DNA from: RGIG3102 sp045633415
GTDB lineage: Bacteria; Bacillota; Clostridia; Oscillospirales; Ruminococcaceae
Direction of reading: 5' to 3'
Assembly: GCA_045633415.1 (NCBI GenBank)
Contig: JAZQYH010000058.1
Span: 10,138-74,137 of the forward strand
Length of the DNA: 64,000 nucleotides
The position numbers and the translations under genes are program-made. Positions 42,848 to 51,805 of this stretch are shown here, in pieces. Every line of letters begins with the position of its first letter. Positions within the stretch are counted from its first letter, which is position 1. A model generated the notes under the pieces. The model was not told the DNA's origin and did no database searches. It was given only the letters and a program-made list of their open reading frames with translations.

Positions 42848-43432
42848 CTAAATTTTTGCCAGCTCGTCCAGACACAGGCTGTAGCTTGCCAGCATATTTT
42901 CCATAAAGTATTTTACTTCATCCATATCCATGTCACACAGTGACTGGTATGTGGTCTTGTATGCACTTTCAAACTCTTTGTTGCCGCTTTGCAATTCTTC
43001 CATACATTTTGTCAGTGCACATATTTTGTCTGCCGCTTTCAGCAGTTTCTTTTCATATTCTGTCAGACAGTCACCGCTCATATATGGGTGCAGGCTGTCT
43101 CTCACAGCAGGGTCGCTGGTTTCCAGCAGCTTGTTCACAGCGTGGGACTCTATTGCTTTATAGGCTGTCATAATCTGTGGGTTGTTGTATTTTACAGGGG
43201 TAGGCATATCACCAGTAAGTATTTCGCTTACATCGTGGTACAGTGCCGCCACCACAACCCTTTCGCTGTTTGTGTTTCTGCCGAATTTATTGTTTGCCAC
43301 AAGGCACAGTGTGTGGGCTGTCAGCGCCACATCTGCTGTGTGCTGTGCTAAATCCTCCTGTACGTTCTGTCGCATCAGGCTCCAGCGGGGTATATATTTC
43401 AGTCTTGCCAGCAGGGCGTTGAAATTAAACAT
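42848..43432 (-). CDS. yfbR: HD-domain 5'-deoxynucleotidase, YfbR-like
   Basis: A 194-residue HD phosphohydrolase. Metal residues H31 (QHTADVALTAH), H66-D67 (ALYHDVSEILTGDMPTPVKY) and a later Asp (KAADKICAL) match YfbR, which dephosphorylates deoxynucleoside 5'-monophosphates. It overlaps dusB by eight bases, so it is coupled to it. The E. coli homologue is of similar size. Confidence 0.9.
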   Translation of the reverse strand: MFNFNALLARLKYIPRWSLMRQNVQEDLAQHTADVALTAHTLCLVANNKFGRNTNSERVVVAALYHDVSEILTGDMPTPVKYNNPQIMTAYKAIESHAVNKLLETSDPAVRDSLHPYMSGDCLTEYEKKLLKAADKICALTKCMEELQSGNKEFESAYKTTYQSLCDMDMDEVKYFMENMLASYSLCLDELAKI

Positions 43433-44399
43433 TTCCGTTCTCCTTCAGCACTTCATTTACCAGATTTTTTGCATCTTCAAAAACAGACAGGCTGTTTGTG
43501 AGGAATCGCAGATGTGCCGCACCACGAAGCCCCTTCATATACAGTGCCGCCTGTCCACGTGCCTTTTTCATACCCAGCACTTCGCCGTTTACCTCGCACA
43601 GCTTTTCTATATGCCACAGCAAAAGTGCCATTCTTTCTTCCACAGTAGGCTCTTTGTCTATTGGCAGACCAGCCAGTGCCTGATTTATCTGTTTAAACAG
43701 CCATGGGCGGCTCAGCGCTTCTCTGCCCACCATTACAGCGTCACAGCCTGTGTAGTCCATCATTTTTACCACATCCTGTGGTGTGGCTATGTCACCATTG
43801 CCGATAACAGGTATCCTGACAGCATTTTTCACACTTTTTATGGAGTCCATATCAATGCCCGGTGAGTACATTTCCTTTCTTGTACGTCCGTGCACTGTGA
43901 TAAAGTTTACCCCCACAGCCTCAACTTTCTGTGCCAGCTCCACACAACTGATGCAGTCATCGTCCCAGCCCTTGCGCATTTTTACGCTGACTGGTGTGCC
44001 GTTGGCATTTTTTACCACAGTTTCAGCAATCTTTGCCGCCAGGTCTGTGTTTTTCATCAGGGCACTGCCAGCGCCGTTGCCTGTGATTTTAGGTGCAGGA
44101 CAACCCATATTGATGTCGATAAAGTCTGGTTTGCATTCCAGCGCCAGCTTTGTGGCAGGTTCAAAATCCACAGGGTCAAAGCCAAACAGCTGTATGCCGT
44201 ATCTGCCTTTATGGTCCCAGGTTTCCATCAGTTGCCTGCTTTTTTTGTCTCCGTAATACAGGGCACGGGCAGACACCATTTCGCTTACTGTGAACCCAGC
44301 GCCAAAATCGTCTGCCACCTTTCTCATAACTATATCGCAAAAGCCTGCCATAGGTGCCAGCACGGCTTTGCTGTCTATATTAAGTCCATTCAAATTCAT
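43425..44399 (-). CDS. dusB: tRNA-dihydrouridine synthase
   Basis: A 324-residue FMN-dependent enzyme that reduces uridine in tRNA D-loops. The catalytic Cys is C100 in DINMGCPAPKITGNGAGSAL. The FMN phosphate site VIGNGDI and GCDAVMVGREALSRPWLF are present. The start at 44399 follows a weak GGTGAAAAA. The promoter is the extended -10 at 44432-44437, shared symmetrically with polA. Confidence 0.94.
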   Translation of the reverse strand: MNLNGLNIDSKAVLAPMAGFCDIVMRKVADDFGAGFTVSEMVSARALYYGDKKSRQLMETWDHKGRYGIQLFGFDPVDFEPATKLALECKPDFIDINMGCPAPKITGNGAGSALMKNTDLAAKIAETVVKNANGTPVSVKMRKGWDDDCISCVELAQKVEAVGVNFITVHGRTRKEMYSPGIDMDSIKSVKNAVRIPVIGNGDIATPQDVVKMMDYTGCDAVMVGREALSRPWLFKQINQALAGLPIDKEPTVEERMALLLWHIEKLCEVNGEVLGMKKARGQAALYMKGLRGAAHLRFLTNSLSVFEDAKNLVNEVLKENGNV

Positions 44400-44427
44400 T
44401 TTTTCACCATAATAATTTTTTTAGTCT

Positions 44428-44468
44428 ATATAGTATACCATAAAATATTAAAATGTGGTATACTATAT
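44428..44468. promoter_or_regulatory. Symmetric divergent promoters of dusB and polA
   Basis: A perfect 13-bp inverted repeat (44428-44440 and 44456-44468) is separated by 15 bases. Each arm contains TGGTATACT, an extended -10, pointing outward: one to polA, the other to dusB. No consensus -35 box is found for either. The symmetry may also serve a regulator. Confidence 0.7.
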
Positions 44469-44514
44469 TAATTAGAAGATAAATATTACAAAATTTATAT
44501 ATAAGGAGAATTTT

Positions 44515-47043
44515 ATGAAGCTTTTAGCACTTGATGGCAACAGTATTGTAAACCGTGCCTTTTTCGGTATTAAATTGTTGACAACAAAGGATGGCCAGTA
44601 TACAAACGGTATCTACGGCTTTCTCAATATTCTTCATAAACTGGAGCAGGAGGTAAAGCCAGACGCTGTGGCTATTGCCTTTGACTTAAAGGCAAAGACC
44701 TTCCGCCACGAAATGTACTCAGAATACAAAGGCAACAGAAAAGGCATGGCAGAAGAACTGGCAAGCCAGATGCCTATACTTAAAGAACTGCTGACAAACC
44801 TTGGCTATGTGCTGGTGTCAAAGGAAGGCTACGAAGCTGACGATATTCTGGGCACCCTTGCCCGTGCCGCTTCCGAGAATGGTGATAAATGCTTTATCGC
44901 CACAGGTGACAGGGACAGTCTCCAGCTGGCAAATGAAAATGTAAACATCATCCTTGCCACAACACAGTTTGGCAAAGGTCAGAACACACTTATGGACACA
45001 GATGCCATCAGGGAAAAATACGGTCTGGAAGTAAACCAGCTGATTGACCTGAAAGCGCTGATGGGTGATACCTCTGACAATATCCCCGGTGTAAAAGGTG
45101 TGGGCGAAAAAACAGCGGTATCCCTTTTGCAGAAATTCGGCACACTGGATGATATTTATGCAAACCTTGATGACCCGTTTATCAAAAAAGGTGTACGTGC
45201 CAAGCTGGAAGCAGACAGGGAAATGGCATACCTGTCAAAACAGCTGGGTACCATCTGTACCACAGCACCAGTGGAAACTGATATTGCCAGCTATGTAAAA
45301 AATGCAGGCAATATGGCAAAAGCCGGTGAAATGCTGGCAAGTCTTGAAATGTACACAATGATAGACAAATTCTGTGGCGAAAGCCAGCTGTCCTTTGAAA
45401 CAGCGGCAGAGGAAACAAACCTTGACACAGTGCAGATTACAGCTTTTACAGCCACATTGCCACAGGCTGTTATCTGGCAGGATGGTGACAGCTTCCTTGC
45501 CACATGGGATAAAACTGTGGAAAAGCTTTCTGCAGACAGCCCTGTGCTGAAAGCATATCTTGAAGATGCCACAAAAGAAAAAATCGCCTTTGATGTAAAG
45601 GCGCTGTATAAATTCTGCTTTGAAAAAGGCATAGTGCCACAGAACATCACTTTCTGTCTTACATTGGCGGCATACCTTACAAATCCATCTGCATCCAGCT
45701 ATGCAAAGGATGTACTGCCCATGGCTACAGGCGCAGAAAAAATGTTTGAATGTGAAGACGGCTTTGCACCTTTTGCACACAGCTGTTACACAATTTTAAA
45801 GAACAATATCGAAAGAGACAATCAGCAGTCCCTTTTATACGAAATAGAAATGCCACTGGCTGAGGTGCTGGCAAATATGGAGCATATCGGCTTTGCAGTG
45901 GACAAACAGGGCATAGTTGATTTTGGTGTAAAGCTGAAACAACAGCTGGCAGACGACCAGCAGAAAATCTACGATATGGTAGGGGAAACCTTTAATATCA
46001 ACAGTCCGAAACAGCTGGGACACGCCCTTTTTGAAGTACTGGGCCTGCCAGCTGGCAAAAAGACAAAGACAGGCTATTCCACAAATGCTGAAACACTGGA
46101 AGGTCTGCGCAAATACCACCCTGTAATTGATGTTATTCTCAATTACCGCTCATATCAGAAGCTTAACTCCACTTACGTAGAGGGCTTTATAGACAAAATT
46201 CAGCCAGACGGCAGAATTTACTCCACCTTCAACCAGACAGAAACACGCACAGGCAGAATTTCTTCCAGCGAACCAAACCTGCAGAACATTCCTGTGCGCA
46301 CACAGCTTGGCAGTGAACTGCGCAAATTCTTTGTGGCAAGGCCAGACCACATCCTGCTGGATGCTGACTATTCCCAGATTGAACTGCGAATTCTGGCACA
46401 TATCAGCGGTGACAAGGTTATGAGCGAAGCCTTCCTTAACGGCGAGGATATCCATGCCCGTACAGCCAGTCAGGTTATGAAACTGCCTATGGAAATGATT
46501 ACACCACAGCTGAGAAGCCGTGCAAAAGCTGTAAACTTCGGCATTGTTTACGGCATCGGTGCATTCTCTCTGGCAAAAGACACAGGTATGACTGTGAAAG
46601 AGGCAGATGCCTTTATCAAAGACTATCTGCACAATTTCAGCGGCGTTTCTGAATATATGGACGCCATCACAGCCTTTGCAAAAGAACACGGCTATGTAAA
46701 CACACTGTACAACCGCAAACGCCTGTTGCCAGAAATCAACAATTCCAATAAAAATGTGCAGGCACTGGGTGCCCGTATGGCTATGAACACACCTATTCAG
46801 GGCACAGCGGCTGATATTATCAAAATCGCAATGGTAAAGGTATACAACCGACTGAAAGCAGAGGGCCTGAAATCACAGCTGGTTTTACAGGTACACGACG
46901 AACTGATTGTAGAAGCCCCTCTGGACGAAATGGAAAAAGCGGCGGCTATCTTAAGCTACGAAATGCAGAACGCCGCACAGCTGTCCATCCCGTTGAAAGC
47001 CGATGTAAACAGCGGCGAAAACTGGTATATTGCAAAGGGTTAA
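44515..47043 (+). CDS. polA: DNA polymerase I
   Basis: An 842-residue family A polymerase for Okazaki fragment processing and repair. The 5' nuclease domain fills residues 1-290 (ATGDRDSLQLANENVNIILA). The middle domain keeps the fold but not the DxE and other acidic residues of a proofreading exonuclease, as in many Firmicutes. The polymerase domain has motif A DYSQIELRILAHISGD (about 618), the O-helix RSRAKAVNFGIVYG (about 663) and motif C VHDELIVEAP (about 793). It starts after TAAGGAGAATTTT. It leads the polA-rimI-tsaD run. Confidence 0.96.
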   Translation: MKLLALDGNSIVNRAFFGIKLLTTKDGQYTNGIYGFLNILHKLEQEVKPDAVAIAFDLKAKTFRHEMYSEYKGNRKGMAEELASQMPILKELLTNLGYVLVSKEGYEADDILGTLARAASENGDKCFIATGDRDSLQLANENVNIILATTQFGKGQNTLMDTDAIREKYGLEVNQLIDLKALMGDTSDNIPGVKGVGEKTAVSLLQKFGTLDDIYANLDDPFIKKGVRAKLEADREMAYLSKQLGTICTTAPVETDIASYVKNAGNMAKAGEMLASLEMYTMIDKFCGESQLSFETAAEETNLDTVQITAFTATLPQAVIWQDGDSFLATWDKTVEKLSADSPVLKAYLEDATKEKIAFDVKALYKFCFEKGIVPQNITFCLTLAAYLTNPSASSYAKDVLPMATGAEKMFECEDGFAPFAHSCYTILKNNIERDNQQSLLYEIEMPLAEVLANMEHIGFAVDKQGIVDFGVKLKQQLADDQQKIYDMVGETFNINSPKQLGHALFEVLGLPAGKKTKTGYSTNAETLEGLRKYHPVIDVILNYRSYQKLNSTYVEGFIDKIQPDGRIYSTFNQTETRTGRISSSEPNLQNIPVRTQLGSELRKFFVARPDHILLDADYSQIELRILAHISGDKVMSEAFLNGEDIHARTASQVMKLPMEMITPQLRSRAKAVNFGIVYGIGAFSLAKDTGMTVKEADAFIKDYLHNFSGVSEYMDAITAFAKEHGYVNTLYNRKRLLPEINNSNKNVQALGARMAMNTPIQGTAADIIKIAMVKVYNRLKAEGLKSQLVLQVHDELIVEAPLDEMEKAAAILSYEMQNAAQLSIPLKADVNSGENWYIAKG

Positions 47044-47047
47044 CAAA

Positions 47048-47518
47048 ATGAAAAGTATAAATCTTGAAAATTTAAAAATAGAACCATTTTCAATAAACCA
47101 TATTGAAGATGTAACCTCTATACATTCAAAGGTTCTGGATGGGTGGAGTATGAAAGGTCTTATCGGTGACCTTGCCAATCAGTCAACTGAAAGTTATGTG
47201 GCAGTGTATGAAGACAGAGCAGTTGCGTTTTGTTCATTTATAGCCACAGATGATGCTGAACTGGTGTTTATATGTACACACCCTATGTGCCGCAGACAAG
47301 GCATCGGTGAAAAACTGCTGGTTGAAGCTATCAAGGCTCTGCCAGCAACAGTAAATTCAATAGTTCTTGAAGTGCGCAGCCAGAATGAACCAGCTATAAA
47401 AATGTATGAAAAAATGGGTTTTATAACCCTTGGTAAACGCAAGAATTTCTATTCTTTCCCGGAAGATGATGCCATTGTTATGGAGCTTATCAAAGGCGGA
47501 GTAATGGAACTGAATTGA
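47048..47518 (+). CDS. rimI: Ribosomal protein alanine N-acetyltransferase
   Basis: A 156-residue GNAT protein with RRQGIGEKLL as the acetyl-CoA loop and EVRSQNEPAIKMYEKMGF, typical of RimI. RimI acetylates the N-terminus of ribosomal protein S18 in E. coli. It starts 4 bases after polA and is followed by tsaD, a common arrangement. The N-terminal 15 residues are longer than usual. Confidence 0.9.
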   Translation: MKSINLENLKIEPFSINHIEDVTSIHSKVLDGWSMKGLIGDLANQSTESYVAVYEDRAVAFCSFIATDDAELVFICTHPMCRRQGIGEKLLVEAIKALPATVNSIVLEVRSQNEPAIKMYEKMGFITLGKRKNFYSFPEDDAIVMELIKGGVMELN

Positions 47519-47543
47519 TATACAAAAACAGAAAGGAATACAA

Positions 47544-48545
47544 ATGTATATACTTGGAATAGAAAGCAGTTGCGATGAAACAGCTGCCTCCATCGTAAAA
47601 GATGGCAGAGAAATAGTATCAAATATTGTATATTCACAGGTGGAAGAGCACGGTCTTTACGGTGGTGTTGTGCCAGAAATCGCATCCCGCCGCCATATCG
47701 ATGCCATTAGTGAAGTAGTGCAGAAAGCCTTTGACGAGGCAGGTCTTACGGTGAATGATATGGACGCCATTGCCTGTACCTATGCACCTGGTCTTATCGG
47801 TGCACTGCTGGTGGGTGTAAACTACGCCAAAGGTCTGGCTTTTGCCGCAGACAAACCACTGGTGCCTGTACATCATCTCCGTGGACATATTGCCGCACTG
47901 TACCTTACACACCCAGAGTTGAAACCACCGTTTATCTGTCTGGTGGCTTCTGGTGGCCACAGCCATATTGTAGCAGTGGACGACTACACAAAATTCCGTG
48001 TAATCGGCAGAACCATTGACGATGCTGCTGGCGAAGCCTTTGACAAAGTCAGCCGCACCCTTGGTCTTGGCTACCCTGGTGGTCCAGCCATTGCAAAGGC
48101 GGCCCTTACAGGCGATGTAACCAGATACAAACTGCCTACACCACATACAGAAAACAAATATGATGTCAGCTTTTCAGGTCTTAAAACAGCTGTTATCAAC
48201 ATCTACAACACCAATAATATGAAAGGTGAAGAAACTGATAAAAACAGCCTTTCAGCCGCCTTTCAGGAAAAAATCTCCCAGATTCTTTCAGACAATCTGG
48301 CAGGTGCCGCCGCAGAATTCGGCTATGACAAGGTAGCCATCGCAGGTGGTGTATCTGCAAACAAACGCCTGAGAGAACTTATTGTGGAAAAAATCGGCAA
48401 AAAGCAGTTTTTTGCACCTGTTATGGACCTGTGCGGTGACAACGGCGCAATGATTGCCGCCCAGGGCTACTACGAATTTATAAACGGTCGCCGTGGCGGT
48501 ACAGACTTGAACGGTGTTGCCAGCCTCGCCATAGATTTTGATTAA
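47544..48545 (+). CDS. tsaD: tRNA t6A37 threonylcarbamoyltransferase TsaD
   Basis: A 333-residue ASKHA-fold enzyme that transfers the threonylcarbamoyl group to A37 of ANN-decoding tRNAs with TsaB and TsaE. GIESSCDETAASIV, the metal site VHHLRGHIAAL and the IAGGVSANKRLR loop are conserved. It starts after GAAAGGAATACAA, 25 bases after rimI. tsaB and tsaE are not in the window. Confidence 0.96.
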   Translation: MYILGIESSCDETAASIVKDGREIVSNIVYSQVEEHGLYGGVVPEIASRRHIDAISEVVQKAFDEAGLTVNDMDAIACTYAPGLIGALLVGVNYAKGLAFAADKPLVPVHHLRGHIAALYLTHPELKPPFICLVASGGHSHIVAVDDYTKFRVIGRTIDDAAGEAFDKVSRTLGLGYPGGPAIAKAALTGDVTRYKLPTPHTENKYDVSFSGLKTAVINIYNTNNMKGEETDKNSLSAAFQEKISQILSDNLAGAAAEFGYDKVAIAGGVSANKRLRELIVEKIGKKQFFAPVMDLCGDNGAMIAAQGYYEFINGRRGGTDLNGVASLAIDFD

Positions 48546-48549
48546 AATC

Positions 48550-48577
48550 TTGACAAACATATCAAAACAAGTACAAT
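48550..48577 (+). promoter_or_regulatory. Sigma-A promoter of acpP
   Basis: TTGACA and TACAAT are separated by 16 bases; it overlaps the region just after the tsaD stop. Confidence 0.75.
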
Positions 48578-48627
48578 ATAATTATCTATGTAAAATAAAA
48601 CAAACTTATTTTTTAAGGAGAAATATT

Positions 48628-48867
48628 ATGGATAGAGCACAGCTTATCGAAAAACTTTTTGCAATCGTTTGCAACGGTCTTGACCTTGATGCTGACGAAA
48701 TCAGCCTTGATGCAGACCTGCGTGAAGATTTTGACGCAGACAGCCTTGATATGGTTGACCTTATCATGGACATCGAAGATGAATTCGGCGTTGAAGTACC
48801 AGACGAAATTCTTGATAAACTTGTTACAGTTAAAGATGTTGTAGACTACATCGAAGAAAATATGTAA
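48628..48867 (+). CDS. acpP: Acyl carrier protein
   Basis: A 79-residue acyl carrier protein. The phosphopantetheine attachment Ser39 is in DADSLDMVDL, followed by the helix II pattern IMDIEDEFGVEVPDE. The acidic composition and length are normal. ATG 48628 follows AAGGAGAAATATT. It is not next to fab genes; it has its own promoter and terminator. Confidence 0.95.
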   Translation: MDRAQLIEKLFAIVCNGLDLDADEISLDADLREDFDADSLDMVDLIMDIEDEFGVEVPDEILDKLVTVKDVVDYIEENM

Positions 48868-48873
48868 TACTAT

Positions 48874-48906
48874 GCCCTTATAGCGATATAAGGGCTTATT
48901 TTTTAA
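48874..48906 (+). terminator. Intrinsic terminator of acpP
   Basis: GCCCTTATA and TATAAGGGC flank GCGA, followed by TTATTTTTT. The next ribosome binding site begins immediately after, so the following pair may depend on readthrough. Confidence 0.8.
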
Positions 48907-48924
48907 AAAATGGAGGAAAATTAT

Positions 48925-49539
48925 ATGGCTTTTATGTCTTATGACCCATGGGCAGGCATCACCAGCAGAAATGGTGTACCAGGGGATGAACTGGTAGCTG
49001 GTCTGCAGAAATCTATCAGACGTGCCGATTTTGAAGTGGCTGTAAGAATAGCATACGAAATGTATATCACCAGCGAACAGTTTGAAGATAAACTGTGGCG
49101 CCGTCTTACAATTATTTCCTGTGAAGACATCGGCTTTGGCAACCCTTATGCAGTGTGTGTTATCAACAAACTGGACGAAGCAAGAAAACAGTTCAGATAC
49201 ACAGACGGTGACCGTCCGCTGTTCTTCTTCTATGCAATCCGTTATCTGTGCGCCCAGCCTAAAGAACGCTCTACAGACTGTCTGAAAAACCTTGTTATCA
49301 AAAAATTTGAACAGGGCTATGTACCAGAAGTACCAGACTATGCATACGATGTTCACACAGCAAAAGGTCGTGCAAAAGGCCGTGATGTTATGCACTTCCT
49401 TGATGTTTCCAGCCGGGTTACACCTCTTATGGAAGGCTATGATGATACATACCGTCTGAAATTCAGAGAAATCGTTAAAAACGAAATCGAAAACAACATT
49501 CAGCCTAAACCAGGCTCATTTGAATACACAATAGATTAA
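48925..49539 (+). CDS. MgsA/RarA C-terminal-domain-like protein, copy 1
   Basis: A 204-residue protein that resembles only the C-terminal part of MgsA/RarA, the replication-associated clamp-loader-like ATPase: ADFEVAVRIAYEMYITSEQF, then LWRRLTIISCEDIGFGNPYA and AIRYLCAQPKERSTDCLKNL. In the full protein this region follows the AAA core and forms tetramers. No Walker motifs are present. ATG 48925 follows TGGAGGAAAATTAT. It pairs with the next gene, so they may form a complex. The role is unknown. Confidence 0.7.
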   Translation: MAFMSYDPWAGITSRNGVPGDELVAGLQKSIRRADFEVAVRIAYEMYITSEQFEDKLWRRLTIISCEDIGFGNPYAVCVINKLDEARKQFRYTDGDRPLFFFYAIRYLCAQPKERSTDCLKNLVIKKFEQGYVPEVPDYAYDVHTAKGRAKGRDVMHFLDVSSRVTPLMEGYDDTYRLKFREIVKNEIENNIQPKPGSFEYTID

Positions 49540-49551
49540 GGAGGCAAGACT

Positions 49552-50175
49552 ATGGCTACAACAGATACATTTGACCCTTGGGGCAGCATGAAAAGCAGAA
49601 ATGGTCTGCCTTGTGATGAACTGATTGCAGGTGTGCAGAAAGCAATCCGTCATGCAGATTATGAAATCGCCATCGATATGGCTTACGAACTTTATATCAC
49701 CAGCGAACATCTGGAAAACAAGCTGTGGCGCAGACTCAACGCCATTGCTGTTGAAGATATCGGCTTTGGCAACCCACGTGCTGTGGAAGTTATCCGCAAC
49801 CTTGACATCGCACGCCAGAAATTTCCATATTTTGACGGCGACAGACCATACTTCTTTATGCACGCTATCCGTTTCCTTTGCGCACAGCCAAAGGACCGCT
49901 CCACAGACTGTCTGAAAAACATCGTTATCAAAGAGGTTGAACAGGGCGCAGTTTGCGAAATCCCAGACTATGCATACGATGTACACACTGTAAAAGGCAG
50001 AGCAAAAGGCCGTGACATCATCCACTTCCTTGACGAAGCAAGTAAAGTAATGCCAGTTATGGAAGGCTATGACGACACATACCGCCTTCAGCTGAAAGAA
50101 GTTATCAAAGAAGAAATCAAAAACGATACAAAACCACTGCCAGGCTCATTCACATACAATGTATGGCAGGCATAA
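49552..50175 (+). CDS. MgsA/RarA C-terminal-domain-like protein, copy 2
   Basis: A 207-residue paralogue of the preceding protein, 12 bases downstream behind AAGGAGGCAAGACT. The two match along most of their length: DPWGSMKSRNGLPCDELIAG, LWRRLNAIAVEDIGFGNPRA, then PDYAYDVHTVKGRAKGRDII. The ends carry the same EGYDDTYRL and LPGSF elements. The pair is a tandem duplication that has kept both copies. The function is unknown. Confidence 0.7.
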   Translation: MATTDTFDPWGSMKSRNGLPCDELIAGVQKAIRHADYEIAIDMAYELYITSEHLENKLWRRLNAIAVEDIGFGNPRAVEVIRNLDIARQKFPYFDGDRPYFFMHAIRFLCAQPKDRSTDCLKNIVIKEVEQGAVCEIPDYAYDVHTVKGRAKGRDIIHFLDEASKVMPVMEGYDDTYRLQLKEVIKEEIKNDTKPLPGSFTYNVWQA

Positions 50176-50188
50176 TCAAAAGATAAAC

Positions 50189-50225
50189 AACGGCCCCCTT
50201 GTGCAAAGGGGGCTGTTATTTTTTA
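50189..50225 (+). terminator. Intrinsic terminator of the MgsA-like pair
   Basis: AACGGCCCCCTT and AAGGGGGCTGTT form a long stem followed by T. Confidence 0.9.
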
Positions 50226-50261
50226 ACAAAAATGACTGGGGGATTGCCCTTATCAAAAATA

Positions 50262-50290
50262 TTGTCAATTCATTACATTTTTGCTAAAAT
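50262..50290 (+). promoter_or_regulatory. Sigma-A promoter of short-chain dehydrogenase
   Basis: TTGTCA and TAAAAT are separated by 17 bases, 29 bases before the start. Confidence 0.7.
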
Positions 50291-50319
50291 AATTCTATAA
50301 ATATTTTACGGAGCTAACT

Positions 50320-51039
50320 ATGAAAACAGTTTTAATCACAGGCGCATCTGGTGGCATCGGTACCGCCATAGCAAGAGAAATGTCTGCCGCTGGCTACAAT
50401 GTGGCGCTGACATACAATAAAAACAGAGAAAGCGCAGAAAAACTGCGGATAGAACTTGGCAATGCCTGTGCTTTCCACTGCGATATTTCTTCCTATTCTT
50501 CTGTGGAAAATCTGTACAGTGATGTGCTGGCACATTTCGGCACCATCGACGCTGTGGTAAACAATGCAGGTGCGGCATACACAGGTCTGTTGCAGTATAT
50601 GAGCGAAGGTGAAATCCTCTCTCTTGTAAACACAGATTTAAACGGTGTTATCTACTCCACACGCTTTGCCGCTGATTTAATGGTAAAAAAACACGCAGGA
50701 GCCATTGTGAATATTTCTTCTATCTGGGGTGTGGTGGGCGCTTCCTGTGAAGCAGTGTACTCTGCCGCCAAAGGTGGCGTGGTAACCTTTACCAAAGCCA
50801 TGGCAAAGGAAATAGGTCCGTCAGGCGTTCGTGTAAACTGTGTCAGCCCTGGTGTAATTAAAACAGCTATGCTGGACCAGTACAGCCCAGAAGATTTGCA
50901 GGCACTGGCAGAGGAAACCCCTCTTGGCCGCATCGGCACACCTGAAGATGTGGCAAAAACAGTAAGATTTTTAATCAGTGACGACTCCGCCTTTATCACA
51001 GGCCAGAATATTGTGGTAGACGGTGGGATAAGTCTGTAA
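50320..51039 (+). CDS. Short-chain dehydrogenase, FabG-like
   Basis: A 239-residue SDR. The NAD(P) loop TGASGGIG is at residues 7-14, NNAG at 81-84, and the catalytic Ser134, Tyr147 and Lys151 (YSAAKGG) are in place. It is close to 3-oxoacyl-ACP reductases by sequence, but it stands alone, so the substrate may be another ketone. The start follows ACGGAGCTAACT. Confidence 0.9.
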   Translation: MKTVLITGASGGIGTAIAREMSAAGYNVALTYNKNRESAEKLRIELGNACAFHCDISSYSSVENLYSDVLAHFGTIDAVVNNAGAAYTGLLQYMSEGEILSLVNTDLNGVIYSTRFAADLMVKKHAGAIVNISSIWGVVGASCEAVYSAAKGGVVTFTKAMAKEIGPSGVRVNCVSPGVIKTAMLDQYSPEDLQALAEETPLGRIGTPEDVAKTVRFLISDDSAFITGQNIVVDGGISL

Positions 51040-51051
51040 ACCAGATAAAAA

Positions 51052-51080
51052 CACAGCCGCAACCCAAAGTTGCGGCTTTT
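51052..51080 (+). terminator. Intrinsic terminator, first of two identical copies
   Basis: AGCCGCAACC and GGTTGCGGCT-type arms (AGCCGCAAC/GTTGCGGCT) form a hairpin followed by TTTT. A 29-base exact copy lies at 51668-51696. Confidence 0.88.
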
Positions 51081-51149
51081 CCATTTTCAGATGGTGGAAT
51101 TTTAACGGGGAAATGGTATAATGAAATCAACAAATCAGGAGGTGGAAAA

Positions 51150-51659
51150 ATGACACTGGGACAGAAGTTACAAACATTGCGAAAGCAGGCAGGTATGTCA
51201 CAGGAAACACTGGCAAACCAGCTGGAAATTTCCCGTCAGGCTGTTTCGAAATGGGAACTTGATACAACCCTGCCAGAAACAGAAAATATTATCAAACTGG
51301 CAAAGCTGTTCAATGTATCTTTTGATTATCTGCTGGATGAAAATATAACGGAAATCAACGAAATAAATCGGCACCAACCAGATACTGCAAAACACAGCAA
51401 ACCAACATCATTTTATATCTTCACAATAATCGGTGGTGTGTGTGCCTATTTTGGAATAAAGTTTTTTGTGGTTTTGCTTCCATTGTTACCTACGTATTTA
51501 CCACAGATAATATCCTCAATCATATCTGGGAAACCTTTGAGCGATTTGTTGCCTACAGCCTATGCCTACACTGTGACCGCCTATACACCAATTATTTTGC
51601 TGTGCGGTGCAATATCCGCAATATGCTTTTATATGGCAAACAAAATCAATAAAAAATAA
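51150..51659 (+). CDS. XRE-family regulator with C-terminal membrane helices
   Basis: A 169-residue protein. Residues 1-65 are a classic HTH (LGQKLQTLRKQAGMSQETLA, then ISRQAVSKWELDTTLPETEN and FNVSFDYLLDE). Two hydrophobic helices follow (about 88-112 and 142-163), which would tether it to the membrane. Such proteins often sense membrane stress or act on a neighbouring transporter, but none is adjacent. It starts after AGGAGGTGGAAAA, with a TATAAT at 51117. It sits between two identical terminators. Confidence 0.85.
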   Translation: MTLGQKLQTLRKQAGMSQETLANQLEISRQAVSKWELDTTLPETENIIKLAKLFNVSFDYLLDENITEINEINRHQPDTAKHSKPTSFYIFTIIGGVCAYFGIKFFVVLLPLLPTYLPQIISSIISGKPLSDLLPTAYAYTVTAYTPIILLCGAISAICFYMANKINKK

Positions 51660-51667
51660 CCCAAAAT

Positions 51668-51697
51668 CACAGCCGCAACCCAAAGTTGCGGCTTTTT
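51668..51697 (+). terminator. Intrinsic terminator, second identical copy
   Basis: The same 29 bases as at 51052-51080, here followed by a longer T-run. Confidence 0.9.
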
Positions 51698-51805
51698 TAT
51701 GTTCAACAGGTAAATAAAATTTATAAAAAATACAAATAGCCTATTATATTTCTAAATACTGTGATATAATATTACAAAATCCGACAAAAACAGGAGAAAA
51801 TTGTA

